DNA from: CAYSRM01 sp964475205
GTDB lineage: Bacteria; Verrucomicrobiota; Kiritimatiellia; UBA8416; CAYSRM01
Assembly: GCA_964475205.1 (NCBI GenBank)
Contig: CAYYVQ010000045.1
Location: 1 to 24,714 of the forward strand
Length of the DNA stretch: 24,714 nucleotides
Reading direction: 5' to 3'
The position numbers and the translations under genes were made by a program. The notes below the pieces were generated by a model. That model ran no database searches, was not told where the DNA came from, and worked only from the letters and a program-made list of their open reading frames with translations. This document shows, in pieces, positions 16,234 through 23,902 of this stretch; position 1 is the stretch's first letter, and each line of letters opens with the position of its first letter.

Positions 16234-16296
16234 CCTCGTACTGCTTTTCGATAAGAAAAATCAGGCTACAACTGATGTGCGTAACTCAATCACAAG

Positions 16297-16312
16297 TGTA
16301 AATTGTTTTACA
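16297..16312. promoter_or_regulatory. Dyad TGTAAA-TTGT-TTTACA just upstream of tolC
   Basis: A perfect 6-bp inverted repeat with a 4-base spacer ends 22 bases before the tolC start codon. This is a suitable place for a repressor or activator site controlling the metal cluster. It does not match the CopY, CsoR or CueR consensus as I know them. No convincing -35/-10 pair could be fixed around it. Confidence 0.35.
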
Positions 16313-16334
16313 AACGACATAGCAGGGATTTCAG

Positions 16335-17762
16335 ATGCAGAAGAAACAGACTTTTTTGTCCATCTCATTGATTGCAGCTCTTTTATCGGGAGCAGGATGC
16401 ATTTCGCCGCCCCAGAGGGAGAGTTTTCACTCATTTGAAAGGACAGTGGCGCCTGAAATCGACGGCGCCTCAGGCCTGACCAGACTTGATCCGTGCGCAG
16501 AACCTGCACCTGCAGTCAAATCCATGCTCACCGAGCCGTTGAGGGCTGAAACCGTTGTAAGAATAGCCCTCGCAAATAACAGGCGGATACAAGCAAAATA
16601 CGAAACTTTGGATATTGCAGCGGCAAACCGTCTTTCGGCGCGACTCCTCAAGAATCCGGAAGCGGGAGGAGCGGTAATATTTTCTGAAGACGATCCGGAC
16701 AAGGATATTGTCGAGCTGGAAGCTGAAATTGATGTGCTCCATATGATCCTTCTCCCGAAGAAAAAAGCAATAGGCATGGCAGATTACAGGGAAACCCGGA
16801 TGGATGTGGCAAGGGATGTGCGGACGCTGGCCTACAACGCCAGGATAGCCTTCTATCGACTTCTGGCCGGAATGAAAAAACTGAACCTGCAGAGGGACGC
16901 AACATATGCGGCGGACGCTTCCTCGGAAATGGCGAAAAGGCTCCGGAATGCAGGAAACATCAAAGAACTTGACCAACTGAACCGACAGGCCGGAAAAGAG
17001 CGTTCGAACCTGAATGTCATGGCCGCAGAGCTTACGGTAACAGAAGATCGAGAGAGATTGAATGTCCTGATGGGGCTGGACCGGAATTATACCGAATGGA
17101 AAGTTTCTGACACGAAAATGCCGCCCGTCGACCGCGTTCCTTCACTCGAAGAGGCCTCGGAACAAGCGCTGGATAACAGCCTTCAACTGGCCATGATCAG
17201 AGAGCAAATACAAATTGCCGCCCGCAAACTGGGGATAGCCAGAATGAAATCGGTAATTCCCAGGCTTCACCTTGGTGTTGCAGCCGAAAGGGAAGGTGAT
17301 GGAACCTGGTTTACAGGCCCCAGACTGGCAGTGGAAATACCTGTATTCGATTTCGGCCAGGCAAGACGTCCGGCGGCGAAAGCTGAGATCAGAAGGCTGC
17401 AGCACGAGTTCGCGGCAACGTCCATAGAAATCAGCGCGGCTGCGAGAAAGGCAGTTGAACAAGTGCGCACAGCAAACAGCAGGCTCAAGCTCTACGAAGA
17501 AAAGCTTCTGCCTCTCCGCAGAAAAATAACAGAACGGACTCAACTCCAATATAATGCAATGCAACTGGGAGTATTCAGACTTCTTGAGACCAAGCAACAG
17601 GAGATTGCCGCCGAAAGCCGGTATATAGATGAACAACTCAATTACCGGATTGCACAGGCTGAGCTTCAGCAAATACTCGAAGGTCTGATAATTCAGACAT
17701 CGGGCAGGTCGGCTGCAATGAAATCGCCTTCCGCAATGCAGACAGGAAATGACAACCATTAA
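16335..17762 (+). CDS. TolC/CusC-like outer membrane efflux lipoprotein
   Basis: This 475-residue protein begins with a signal peptide ending at a likely lipidation cysteine (C22 in 'LLSGAGCISPP'; the -3 Gly is atypical for a lipobox). Two outer-membrane efflux protein repeats then follow with long amphipathic coiled-coil helices. Typical stretches are 'IALANNRRIQAKYETLDIAAAN', 'AYNARIAFYRLLAG', 'VEIPVFDFGQARRPAAKAEI' and 'TQLQYNAMQLGVFRLLETKQ'. TolC proteins form the trimeric outer-membrane and periplasmic channel of efflux pumps. No RND pump or membrane-fusion gene is nearby; the next gene, 24 bases on, is a multicopper oxidase. Copper or silver efflux is inferred from that context. The ribosome site (GGGAT) is weak. 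Confidence 0.88.
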   Translation: MQKKQTFLSISLIAALLSGAGCISPPQRESFHSFERTVAPEIDGASGLTRLDPCAEPAPAVKSMLTEPLRAETVVRIALANNRRIQAKYETLDIAAANRLSARLLKNPEAGGAVIFSEDDPDKDIVELEAEIDVLHMILLPKKKAIGMADYRETRMDVARDVRTLAYNARIAFYRLLAGMKKLNLQRDATYAADASSEMAKRLRNAGNIKELDQLNRQAGKERSNLNVMAAELTVTEDRERLNVLMGLDRNYTEWKVSDTKMPPVDRVPSLEEASEQALDNSLQLAMIREQIQIAARKLGIARMKSVIPRLHLGVAAEREGDGTWFTGPRLAVEIPVFDFGQARRPAAKAEIRRLQHEFAATSIEISAAARKAVEQVRTANSRLKLYEEKLLPLRRKITERTQLQYNAMQLGVFRLLETKQQEIAAESRYIDEQLNYRIAQAELQQILEGLIIQTSGRSAAMKSPSAMQTGNDNH

Positions 17763-17786
17763 GGATCTGAAGGAGCATCACTTAGA

Positions 17787-19181
17787 ATGAGAATTTATAT
17801 GGCGCTTTATATATTCATGATTTCCGCGCTACTTTATGCCTCCACCATGCAGGCTGCCGGACAAAAAGAATCATCATCCCTATCGCCTGCATTGTTGCCG
17901 CCGCCAAAAGCCAATCCACCGCGGCCATGGGCTGAAGCGGCCAACAATCCTCTGCCGCCCGGCAAACCAGGGAAGGATTATACCCCCGCAGTTGCGCCGA
18001 ATGGATCAAAAGCGGAATACAAAGTGATTGATGGCGTCAAGATTTTCCACCTGGTGGCACAACCTGTCAAATGGCAGGTTGCCGAAGGTCTGAAGATCAG
18101 AACATGGGGATATAACGGCACGGTTCCCGGCCCAATGATCGAGGTTGCCGAAGGCGACCGTGTCCGGATTTACGTCAGCAATCACCTCCCCGCCCCCACC
18201 TCGGTGCACTGGCACGGGCTGCGTCTGCCCGCCGGAATGGACGGTGTTTCGGGCATCACACAACCGCCAATAAAACCCGGAGAGACATTTAAATATGAGT
18301 TCATTGTCCAGGACTCTGGAACCTTCATGTATCACCCCCATTTCGATTCCATGACCCAGGAAGGAATGGGTATGACCGGTATGATAATCGTACACGAGCG
18401 TCACCCTGACAAAGAGAAGAGGCCTGACCGTGATTTCGGAATCATGCTTCATGAATGGAAGATTGAAGCCGGAACCGACCGTCCAAACCCCAACGAGATG
18501 ACTGATTTTAATGTGCTGACCATGAACGGAAAGGCCATGCCTTCGACCGAACCTCTTGTTGCAGCGCTTGGCGACAAAGTCTGGATCAGATATGGAAACC
18601 TCAGCGCCATGGACCATCACCCCATACACCTTCACGGCTACGCCTTCAAAGTCATAGGAACCGACGGAGGATGGGCCGAAGAAAAATCCAGGCTTCTTCC
18701 ACAGACAACGGTCCTGGTACAAGTGGGATCGGCAAAAGTTATCGAATTTATAGCTGATAACCCGGGAGACTGGTTGTTTCATTGCCACATGACACACCAC
18801 GTAATGAACCAGATGGGCCACGATTTCCCCAATATGATAAACGTAGACTCCGAAGGATTGGATGAGAGAATCCGCGAGCTTATCCCGGGCTATATGACGA
18901 TGGGAACAGCAGGAATGAAAGACATGACGCGCACTGGAATGCCCCTGCCGGAAAACAGCATACCGATGCTCGGATACAAGGGGCAATTCGGCCAGACTGT
19001 CCTCGGCAGCATGGCAAATATTCTCATGGTCCGAGAAGGCATCAAAGATTATGATTATCCCGGCCCCTATGATTTCCCCGAAGGCACGGTAAGCCGCAAG
19101 GCCTCGCAAGAAGATTTGGAAAGAGACGGCATCGAAACACCGGAACTTCCTGAAGAACTTAAAGAAACCCAGGGGAGATAA
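17787..19181 (+). CDS. Two-domain multicopper oxidase, exported
   Basis: This 464-residue protein has an N-terminal signal (about 1-23). All four copper motifs are present: 'HWHG' (H141, H143), 'YHPHFD' (H183, H185), 'HPIHLHG' (H278, H281, H283) and 'HCHMTHHVMNQM' (H332, C333, H334, H338, M343). T1 copper would bind H278, C333, H338 and M343; the other eight histidines form the trinuclear site. Only about 93 residues separate the second and third motifs, so there are two cupredoxin domains, not three, as in small laccases that work as trimers. The Met-rich C-terminal part ('MTMGTAGMKDMTRTGMPLP') resembles a branch usually labelled 'copper oxidase'. Periplasmic oxidation of Cu(I) is the likely role. 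It is in an operon with tolC. Confidence 0.92.
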   Translation: MRIYMALYIFMISALLYASTMQAAGQKESSSLSPALLPPPKANPPRPWAEAANNPLPPGKPGKDYTPAVAPNGSKAEYKVIDGVKIFHLVAQPVKWQVAEGLKIRTWGYNGTVPGPMIEVAEGDRVRIYVSNHLPAPTSVHWHGLRLPAGMDGVSGITQPPIKPGETFKYEFIVQDSGTFMYHPHFDSMTQEGMGMTGMIIVHERHPDKEKRPDRDFGIMLHEWKIEAGTDRPNPNEMTDFNVLTMNGKAMPSTEPLVAALGDKVWIRYGNLSAMDHHPIHLHGYAFKVIGTDGGWAEEKSRLLPQTTVLVQVGSAKVIEFIADNPGDWLFHCHMTHHVMNQMGHDFPNMINVDSEGLDERIRELIPGYMTMGTAGMKDMTRTGMPLPENSIPMLGYKGQFGQTVLGSMANILMVREGIKDYDYPGPYDFPEGTVSRKASQEDLERDGIETPELPEELKETQGR

Positions 19182-19187
19182 AAAGAG

Positions 19188-19223
19188 ATGAAACCTAACC
19201 TCCATATGAAAGGAAAACACTGA
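19188..19223 (+). CDS. Possible 11-codon leader ORF between the oxidase and the disulfide reductase
   Basis: An ATG preceded by AGGGGAG (10 bases) opens an ORF encoding MKPNLHMKGKH, which stops 10 bases before the next gene's ATG. The reductase gene has no Shine-Dalgarno at normal distance; its nearest AGGA lies inside this ORF. Translation may therefore depend on re-initiation after this peptide. Whether the peptide is real is uncertain. Confidence 0.3.
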   Translation: MKPNLHMKGKH

Positions 19224-19233
19224 AATTCCGTCT

Positions 19234-20652
19234 ATGAAAAAAGTAAAAACAGCTATTATCGGAGCCGGCAGCGCAGGCTTGTCGGCTCTGAGACAAGTCA
19301 GTAAACAAACCAATGATTACGTGCTGGTGAATCACGGCCCGCTCGGAACGACCTGCGCCCGAACCGGGTGCATGCCCTCCAAGGTTCTGATCGAGATAGC
19401 GCGCGACTATCACAAAAGACTCAACTTTAACGAAATGGGGATCTCGGGCGCGGACAACTTAAACTGTGATATACCCGCTGCCCTGCAGCATGTGCGCAAA
19501 CTCAAAGACCGGTTTACCTCAGGGATGATAGATTCCACCCGTAAGCTTGCGGGGCGAAAACTGATAGAAGGACGCGCATCTTTTCTGGACGCCAACTCAA
19601 TTAAAGTCCGGGATGAAGAGATCCGGGCCGAACAGATTGTTATTGCCACCGGTTCAAGACCGGTATTTCCCGGCAAATGGAAACAATTTTCGGATCGGAT
19701 CCTGACAACCGGTAATTTCTTTGAACAGACCGACCTGCCCCGCAGAATCGCAGTCATCGGACTCGGCCCAGTGGGCCTTGAACTGGGACAGGCCTTGAAC
19801 CGCCTCGGGATTCACGCCCCCGGGTTCAGCCTTTTCGAGACAATAGGAGGAATCACAGACCGGGAAATAAATCGCGCGGCATGTAGTATTATAGGCAGGG
19901 AAATGACCCTCAGGCTTGGCGCGCCGGCGGAAATTGAACAAGCCGGAGATTACCTGAAAGTCAATTCCGGAGATTCGAGTGAAACCGTGGATAAGGTTCT
20001 CCTCGCAATGGGCGTAAAGCCGGACATTGAAGGACTCGGGCTGGAAAACCTCGGGGTAGAACTCAATGAACAAGGGCTGCCTGTTTTCAACCCGGCAACA
20101 TCTCAAATCGGGGATCTTCCCGTATACATAGCCGGCGATGTTAACGGCTGCAGACCAATCCTGCACGAAGCTCTCGATGAAGGCTTTATTGCCGGGAGAA
20201 ACGCAGTTACAGCCAAGGCTGCCTCATTCTGCAGAAGGACTCCGTTGCGCATGGTATTCAGCGACCCTCAGATCGCTGCGACAGGCAAAACTTCTGCCAA
20301 CTTGAAACAGGAAAACATTGTTATCGGCGAAGTCGATTTCTCTCAACAATCCCGCGCCGTAGTCGAAGGAAAAAATAGAGGCATTCTCCGCGTCTATGTC
20401 GATAAACATTCGGCGAATATAATGGGCGCCGAAATGGTTGTTCCGGACGCTGAGCACCTTTCTCATATCATTGCCCTGGCCGTTCAAAAAGAAATGACCG
20501 CCTTCGAGATGCTGCAGATGCCGTTCTATCATCCGACAGTCGAAGAAGGCCTGAGAAGCGCACTTCGCCAGGCCGCCGGAAAGGTTTCAAAAAAAGAAAA
20601 GCCGGAGGATATGCTGGTATGCGACAGCAGGGCCGAACCTCCACTGTGTTGA
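19234..20652 (+). CDS. Dihydrolipoamide dehydrogenase-like pyridine nucleotide-disulfide oxidoreductase
   Basis: This 472-residue flavoenzyme has the FAD fold 'TAIIGAGSAGLSALRQ' (6-21). The redox-active disulfide is C41-xxxx-C46 in 'GTTCARTGCMPSKVL', with the second nucleotide fold 'IAVIGLGPVGLELGQAL' and FAD motif 'VYIAGDVNG' further on. The C-terminal catalytic pair is H433/E438 in 'HPTVEE'. These fit lipoamide dehydrogenase or a near relative. Mercuric reductase is unlikely because the vicinal C-terminal cysteines are not in the usual place: there are single cysteines in the final tail only ('MLVCDSRAEPPLC'). It could be the missing L protein of the glycine cleavage system or a redox partner of the metal cluster. 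It follows the oxidase by 52 bases on the same strand. Confidence 0.87.
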   Translation: MKKVKTAIIGAGSAGLSALRQVSKQTNDYVLVNHGPLGTTCARTGCMPSKVLIEIARDYHKRLNFNEMGISGADNLNCDIPAALQHVRKLKDRFTSGMIDSTRKLAGRKLIEGRASFLDANSIKVRDEEIRAEQIVIATGSRPVFPGKWKQFSDRILTTGNFFEQTDLPRRIAVIGLGPVGLELGQALNRLGIHAPGFSLFETIGGITDREINRAACSIIGREMTLRLGAPAEIEQAGDYLKVNSGDSSETVDKVLLAMGVKPDIEGLGLENLGVELNEQGLPVFNPATSQIGDLPVYIAGDVNGCRPILHEALDEGFIAGRNAVTAKAASFCRRTPLRMVFSDPQIAATGKTSANLKQENIVIGEVDFSQQSRAVVEGKNRGILRVYVDKHSANIMGAEMVVPDAEHLSHIIALAVQKEMTAFEMLQMPFYHPTVEEGLRSALRQAAGKVSKKEKPEDMLVCDSRAEPPLC

Positions 20653-20751
20653 TGCGGATCTTTCACCGAATTCATGCTGCGATCAGGACTGGTAAGGGCG
20701 CATATCTCACACTTTTTCGAGCAGAAACGGTTCAGAGTATTTACAGTGTGG

Positions 20752-20767
20752 GTCGAAACCTTTCGAC
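20752..20767. promoter_or_regulatory. 16-base dyad upstream of the P-type ATPase gene
   Basis: GTCGAAA-CC-TTTCGAC is a perfect 7-bp inverted repeat with a 2-base centre. That is too tight for an RNA hairpin but suits a dimeric DNA-binding protein. It lies about 230 bases before the ATPase start. The cognate regulator is not in the window. Confidence 0.35.
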
Positions 20768-20790
20768 TGATTGTTTCCGTCCCTTATCCC

Positions 20791-20900
20791 ATCCTCGTCC
20801 CGATCCTTGTCCCGATCCTCGTCGTCCCGATCCTCGTCTCGATCATTATCGACAAAGATCGGGACAATGATCGTGATAAGGATAAAGAAGATCAAGATCG
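20791..20900. repeat. Degenerate 12-base tandem repeat (ATCCTCGTCCCG) with inverted arm
   Basis: Units of the 12-mer ATCCTCGTCCCG follow one another at 20791, 20803, 20815 (with a 3-base insertion) and 20830, then decay. The following GATCGGGACAATGATCG and GATAAGGATAAAGAAGATC read as the reverse complement of such units, so the region can fold into a long imperfect hairpin. It is intergenic and lacks the unique spacers of a CRISPR array. Confidence 0.7.
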
Positions 20901-20993
20901 GCAAACCGCGTTTGGCCGGCACAAGAATGAAAGGACAGCCAGCCTGCACACGAAGTGTCGGCAGGAGCTCCCGCAAGTCCGGAAAGGAAAAAA

Positions 20994-23261
20994 ATGCCAA
21001 AAGATCCTGTATGCGGAATGAATGTTGATGAAAGCAGTGACCTGACCGCCGAAAAGGACGGTCAGACTTTCTACTTCTGCTCCGAAAACTGTCGGAAAAA
21101 ATTCCTCTCCGGCAAAACAACAACCGACGACCGGCAACAGAAGGCCGCATCCGGCTACACCTGCCCCATGCATCCGGAAATCCAGCAGGCAAACCCGGGT
21201 GACTGCCCTAAATGCGGCATGGCGCTTGAACCCGAACAAATCAGCCTTGACGAGGAAGAAGACACTGAACTGAAGGATATGAGCCGGAGATTCTGGACCG
21301 GACTGATTCTCACATTGCCTGTGTTCGTTCTGGCAATGAGCGAGATGATACCCGGGCGTCCGCTTCGCGAAATTGTTTCACCGGCGATGTCCAAGTGGAT
21401 ACAGCTGGTCCTTGCCACTCCAGTGGTTCTATGGGCCGGGCTGCCCTTTTTCAAGCGGGCCTGGCGTTCCGTAATTACATGGAACCTTAACATGTTCACT
21501 CTTATAGCTATAGGAACAGGGACCGCTTACGTTTACAGCCTTTTTGCCGCTACGATGCCGGGGCTGTTCCCGCCGTCCTTCCGGGAGGAAGGAGAAGTGG
21601 CGGTCTATTTTGAAGGAGCATCAGTGATCATTGTCCTGGTCCTGCTCGGCCAGGTTCTTGAACAACGCGCCCGGAAGAAAACCGGTAACGCCATAAAGCA
21701 GCTTCTTAAGCTTGCTCCAGACAAGGCGCGCGTAGTAAGGGACGGCGAGGAGCTCGAGGTTTCACTTGAAGAAGTTCAGGAAGGTGACACCCTGCGCGTG
21801 AGGCCCGGAGAGAAAATACCTGTTGACGGCACAATAACCGAGGGTAACAGCTCCATTGACGAATCAATGATTACCGGGGAACCTGTGCCGGTCGACAAGG
21901 AAGAGCAAGACGATGTTACAGGAGGGACTCTGAACCAGACCGGATCATTCCTGATGAAAGCCACAAAAGTCGGACGTGACACCATGCTTTCCCAGATCGT
22001 GGAAATGGTTGCGAAAGCTCAGCGAAGCCGCGCTCCCATCCAGGGAGTTGCGGACCGGGTTGCCTCTTTCTTCGTGCCCGCGGTTGTGCTGGTCTCAGCT
22101 CTCACATTTGTCGTGTGGGCGCTGGCCGGGCCCGATCCTCGCCTTGCTTACGCACTCCTCAACGCTGTCGCGGTCCTGATCATAGCCTGCCCCTGCGCGC
22201 TTGGGCTGGCCACACCCATGTCCATTATGGCCGGAGTCGGCAGAGGCGCCGGCGATGGAGTGCTGATCCGGGATGCTGACGCGCTCGAACGAATGGAAAA
22301 AATTGACACCATAATAGTGGATAAGACCGGCACCCTCACCGAGGGAAAACCCGCAGTTACAGAAATCAGGACTGCCGGTTCAATTGAACGCAGCGAACTC
22401 CTTCGACTGGCCGCCTCAGTGGAACAGAACAGCGAACACCCGCTTGGCCGCGCAGTGGTTGATAAGGCCGGAGAAGAGAATCTTTCTCCTGGAAAGGTAT
22501 CTGACTTCCACTCCGAAACCGGTGGAGGTGTTGAAGGCAGGATTGACAGGCAGAATGTGCTTGTAGGAAAAGCCGGTTTCCTCAAAAACAAGAATGTTGC
22601 CGGCGTTGACGAATTAAGCCGGACAGCGGAAGAATACGAAAACCACGGCGACACAGTCATCATGGTATCAGTCGATTCCAGGGCTTCAGGATTGCTGGCA
22701 ATATCCGACCCTATAAAAGATTCAACCTTTGAGGCAGTAAGGACACTTCACGGCCTGGGCCTGAAAATACATATGGTCACCGGCGATAATGAACGCACCG
22801 CAAGCCATGTCGCCCGCCGGCTCAGCATCGACAACATCAGCTCTTCAGTTGCGCCGCAAGACAAACATGAGCAGGTAAACCGGCTCCAGTCCGAAGGCAG
22901 ACTTGTCGCCATGGCCGGAGACGGCATAAACGACGCTCCGGCTCTGGCCGCCGCTACCGTGGGAATCGCAATGGGAACCGGAACCGACGTGGCAATACAA
23001 AGCGCCGGAATCACCCTTGTAAAAGGCGACCTTCGCGGCATAGCCAGGGCAGTCAGGCTTAGCAGAAAAGTAATGCGGAACATCAGGCAGAACCTCTTCT
23101 TCGCCTTCATATACAACAGCCTTGGTGTTCCAATTGCGGCGGGAATACTGTATCCTTTCTTCGGGATATTGCTAAGTCCCATGATTGCCGCAGCAGCAAT
23201 GAGCTTCAGCTCGGTGTCAGTGATATCAAACTCATTGCGGTTGCAACGGATGAACCTGTAA
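20994..23261 (+). CDS. copA: Copper/silver-translocating P1B-type ATPase with YHS and heavy-metal-binding N-terminal domains
   Basis: This 755-residue ATPase would export Cu+ or Ag+ from the cytoplasm. I chose the ATG at 20994, which has AAAGGA 7 bases upstream; a GTG at 20955 would add 13 residues. A YHS-type domain comes first ('DPVCGMNV', C7, with C29 and C33), then a heavy-metal-binding module 'YTCPMHPEI...CPKCGMAL' (C57, H60, C71, C74). The transport core has about eight membrane helices, the ion motif C399-P-C401, the actuator loop 'TGEPVPV', phosphorylation at D443 in 'DKTGTLT', 'SEHPLG', 'TGDN' and 'GDGINDAPAL'. CPC argues for Cu/Ag over Zn/Cd in this architecture (compare SilP/CopA types). 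There is no CXXC HMA domain. The symbol is a family label. Confidence 0.93.
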   Translation: MPKDPVCGMNVDESSDLTAEKDGQTFYFCSENCRKKFLSGKTTTDDRQQKAASGYTCPMHPEIQQANPGDCPKCGMALEPEQISLDEEEDTELKDMSRRFWTGLILTLPVFVLAMSEMIPGRPLREIVSPAMSKWIQLVLATPVVLWAGLPFFKRAWRSVITWNLNMFTLIAIGTGTAYVYSLFAATMPGLFPPSFREEGEVAVYFEGASVIIVLVLLGQVLEQRARKKTGNAIKQLLKLAPDKARVVRDGEELEVSLEEVQEGDTLRVRPGEKIPVDGTITEGNSSIDESMITGEPVPVDKEEQDDVTGGTLNQTGSFLMKATKVGRDTMLSQIVEMVAKAQRSRAPIQGVADRVASFFVPAVVLVSALTFVVWALAGPDPRLAYALLNAVAVLIIACPCALGLATPMSIMAGVGRGAGDGVLIRDADALERMEKIDTIIVDKTGTLTEGKPAVTEIRTAGSIERSELLRLAASVEQNSEHPLGRAVVDKAGEENLSPGKVSDFHSETGGGVEGRIDRQNVLVGKAGFLKNKNVAGVDELSRTAEEYENHGDTVIMVSVDSRASGLLAISDPIKDSTFEAVRTLHGLGLKIHMVTGDNERTASHVARRLSIDNISSSVAPQDKHEQVNRLQSEGRLVAMAGDGINDAPALAAATVGIAMGTGTDVAIQSAGITLVKGDLRGIARAVRLSRKVMRNIRQNLFFAFIYNSLGVPIAAGILYPFFGILLSPMIAAAAMSFSSVSVISNSLRLQRMNL

Positions 23262-23323
23262 AGTGTTGCCCGCTGTCGGATCAATAACGCCGGCGCCAGG
23301 ACACGCAGACGCGGAATATCAAT

Positions 23324-23902
23324 ATGACAATGCCCAACAAAATCAGCATAGGCAGGCTCGTAATGTCCCTGCTTATGATACTTGCGGCAGTATTAGACGC
23401 TCCAAAGGCCTTTCTTGCCGCCTTCTGTGTCTCTCTTTTGAGCGACTACGCCGACGGCTTCCTTGCGCGCAACCTGCATCAGGAATCGGACGTCGGAGCA
23501 GCATTAGACACCTGCGGGGACGTAACGATGTACGTTGCGGCTGTAGCAGGGGGGTGGTTTCTATGGCCGGAGCTCATGCAACAAGAAGCTGCTTACATTA
23601 TCACTGCGCTGTCTCTTATAGCCGTTTCCGCGCTCCTGAGCCTGCTTAAACATCACAAATTGCCTTCTTACCACACGTGGAGCGCAAAATTCTCAACCGC
23701 AGTTATCGGTATTGCCGCCTTGCTCATGTTTGCCGGTGTATCCTCGCTGCCTTTCAGAATTTCAGTCATAGCTCTTGCTATATCCGCGGTTGAAGAAATG
23801 GCCATAACAATGATCCTTCCCGGATGGCAACCCAACGTAAGGTCGATATTCTACGCGCTTAAACTCCGCGAAAAGAATGCGAATACGGACCAACGGGCAT
23901 AA
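23324..23902 (+). CDS. CDP-alcohol phosphatidyltransferase family protein
   Basis: This 192-residue membrane protein has the full CDP-alcohol motif, D41-xx-D44-G45-xx-A48-R49-x8-G58-xxx-D62-xxx-D66, in 'SDYADGFLAR...GAALDTCGD', and about five or six hydrophobic segments. The family transfers a phosphatidyl group from CDP-diacylglycerol to an alcohol such as glycerol-3-phosphate, inositol or serine. The alcohol cannot be decided here. It starts 62 bases after the P-type ATPase on the same strand; no functional link is evident. A second ATG two codons on is an equally possible start, because neither has a strong ribosome site. Confidence 0.88.
   Translation: MTMPNKISIGRLVMSLLMILAAVLDAPKAFLAAFCVSLLSDYADGFLARNLHQESDVGAALDTCGDVTMYVAAVAGGWFLWPELMQQEAAYIITALSLIAVSALLSLLKHHKLPSYHTWSAKFSTAVIGIAALLMFAGVSSLPFRISVIALAISAVEEMAITMILPGWQPNVRSIFYALKLREKNANTDQRA

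Larger units (their letters stand above)
15817..16334. other. 518-base non-coding, repeat-filled gap upstream of the metal cluster
   Basis: The gap holds three copies of a palindromic repeat (listed separately), a CA-rich block at 16040-16064 and two inverted copies of an AATATCCAAC-type repeat (around 15958-15985 and 16138-16172). A short dyad lies just before tolC. An open frame of 179 codons crosses it (15899-16438), but it is made of these repeats and overlaps tolC out of frame, so I do not call it a gene. Confidence 0.6.
20653..20993. other. 341-base non-coding gap with repeats before the P-type ATPase
   Basis: The gap holds a 16-base dyad (20752-20767) and a degenerate 12-base tandem repeat with an inverted extension (20791-20900). 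Reading frames here give only low-complexity Asp/Arg or Ser/Arg peptides, so I call no gene. The gap suggests that the ATPase may be transcribed separately from the upstream tolC-oxidase-reductase unit. Confidence 0.6.

Noticed and set aside
15899..16438. Open frame of 179 codons on the plus strand between the kinase and tolC
   Set aside because: It is built from palindromic, AATATCCAAC and CA-rich repeats, has no ribosome site, resembles no family and overlaps the start of tolC in another frame.
18006..19313. Minus-strand open frame of 435 codons opposite the multicopper oxidase
   Set aside because: It is a shadow of a strongly supported gene with all copper ligands; the reverse frame shows no domain or ribosome site.
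19234..20652. Mercuric reductase (MerA) as identity of the disulfide reductase
   Set aside because: There is no N-terminal HMA domain and no vicinal CC pair at the C-terminus; the HPTxxE motif and overall layout fit lipoamide dehydrogenase relatives.
20791..20900. Possible CRISPR array
   Set aside because: The units are contiguous 12-mers without unique spacers, and no cas gene is present.
20707..21192. Frames encoding Asp/Arg-rich or Ser/Arg-rich peptides before the ATPase
   Set aside because: The low-complexity peptide is only the translation of the 12-base tandem repeat.
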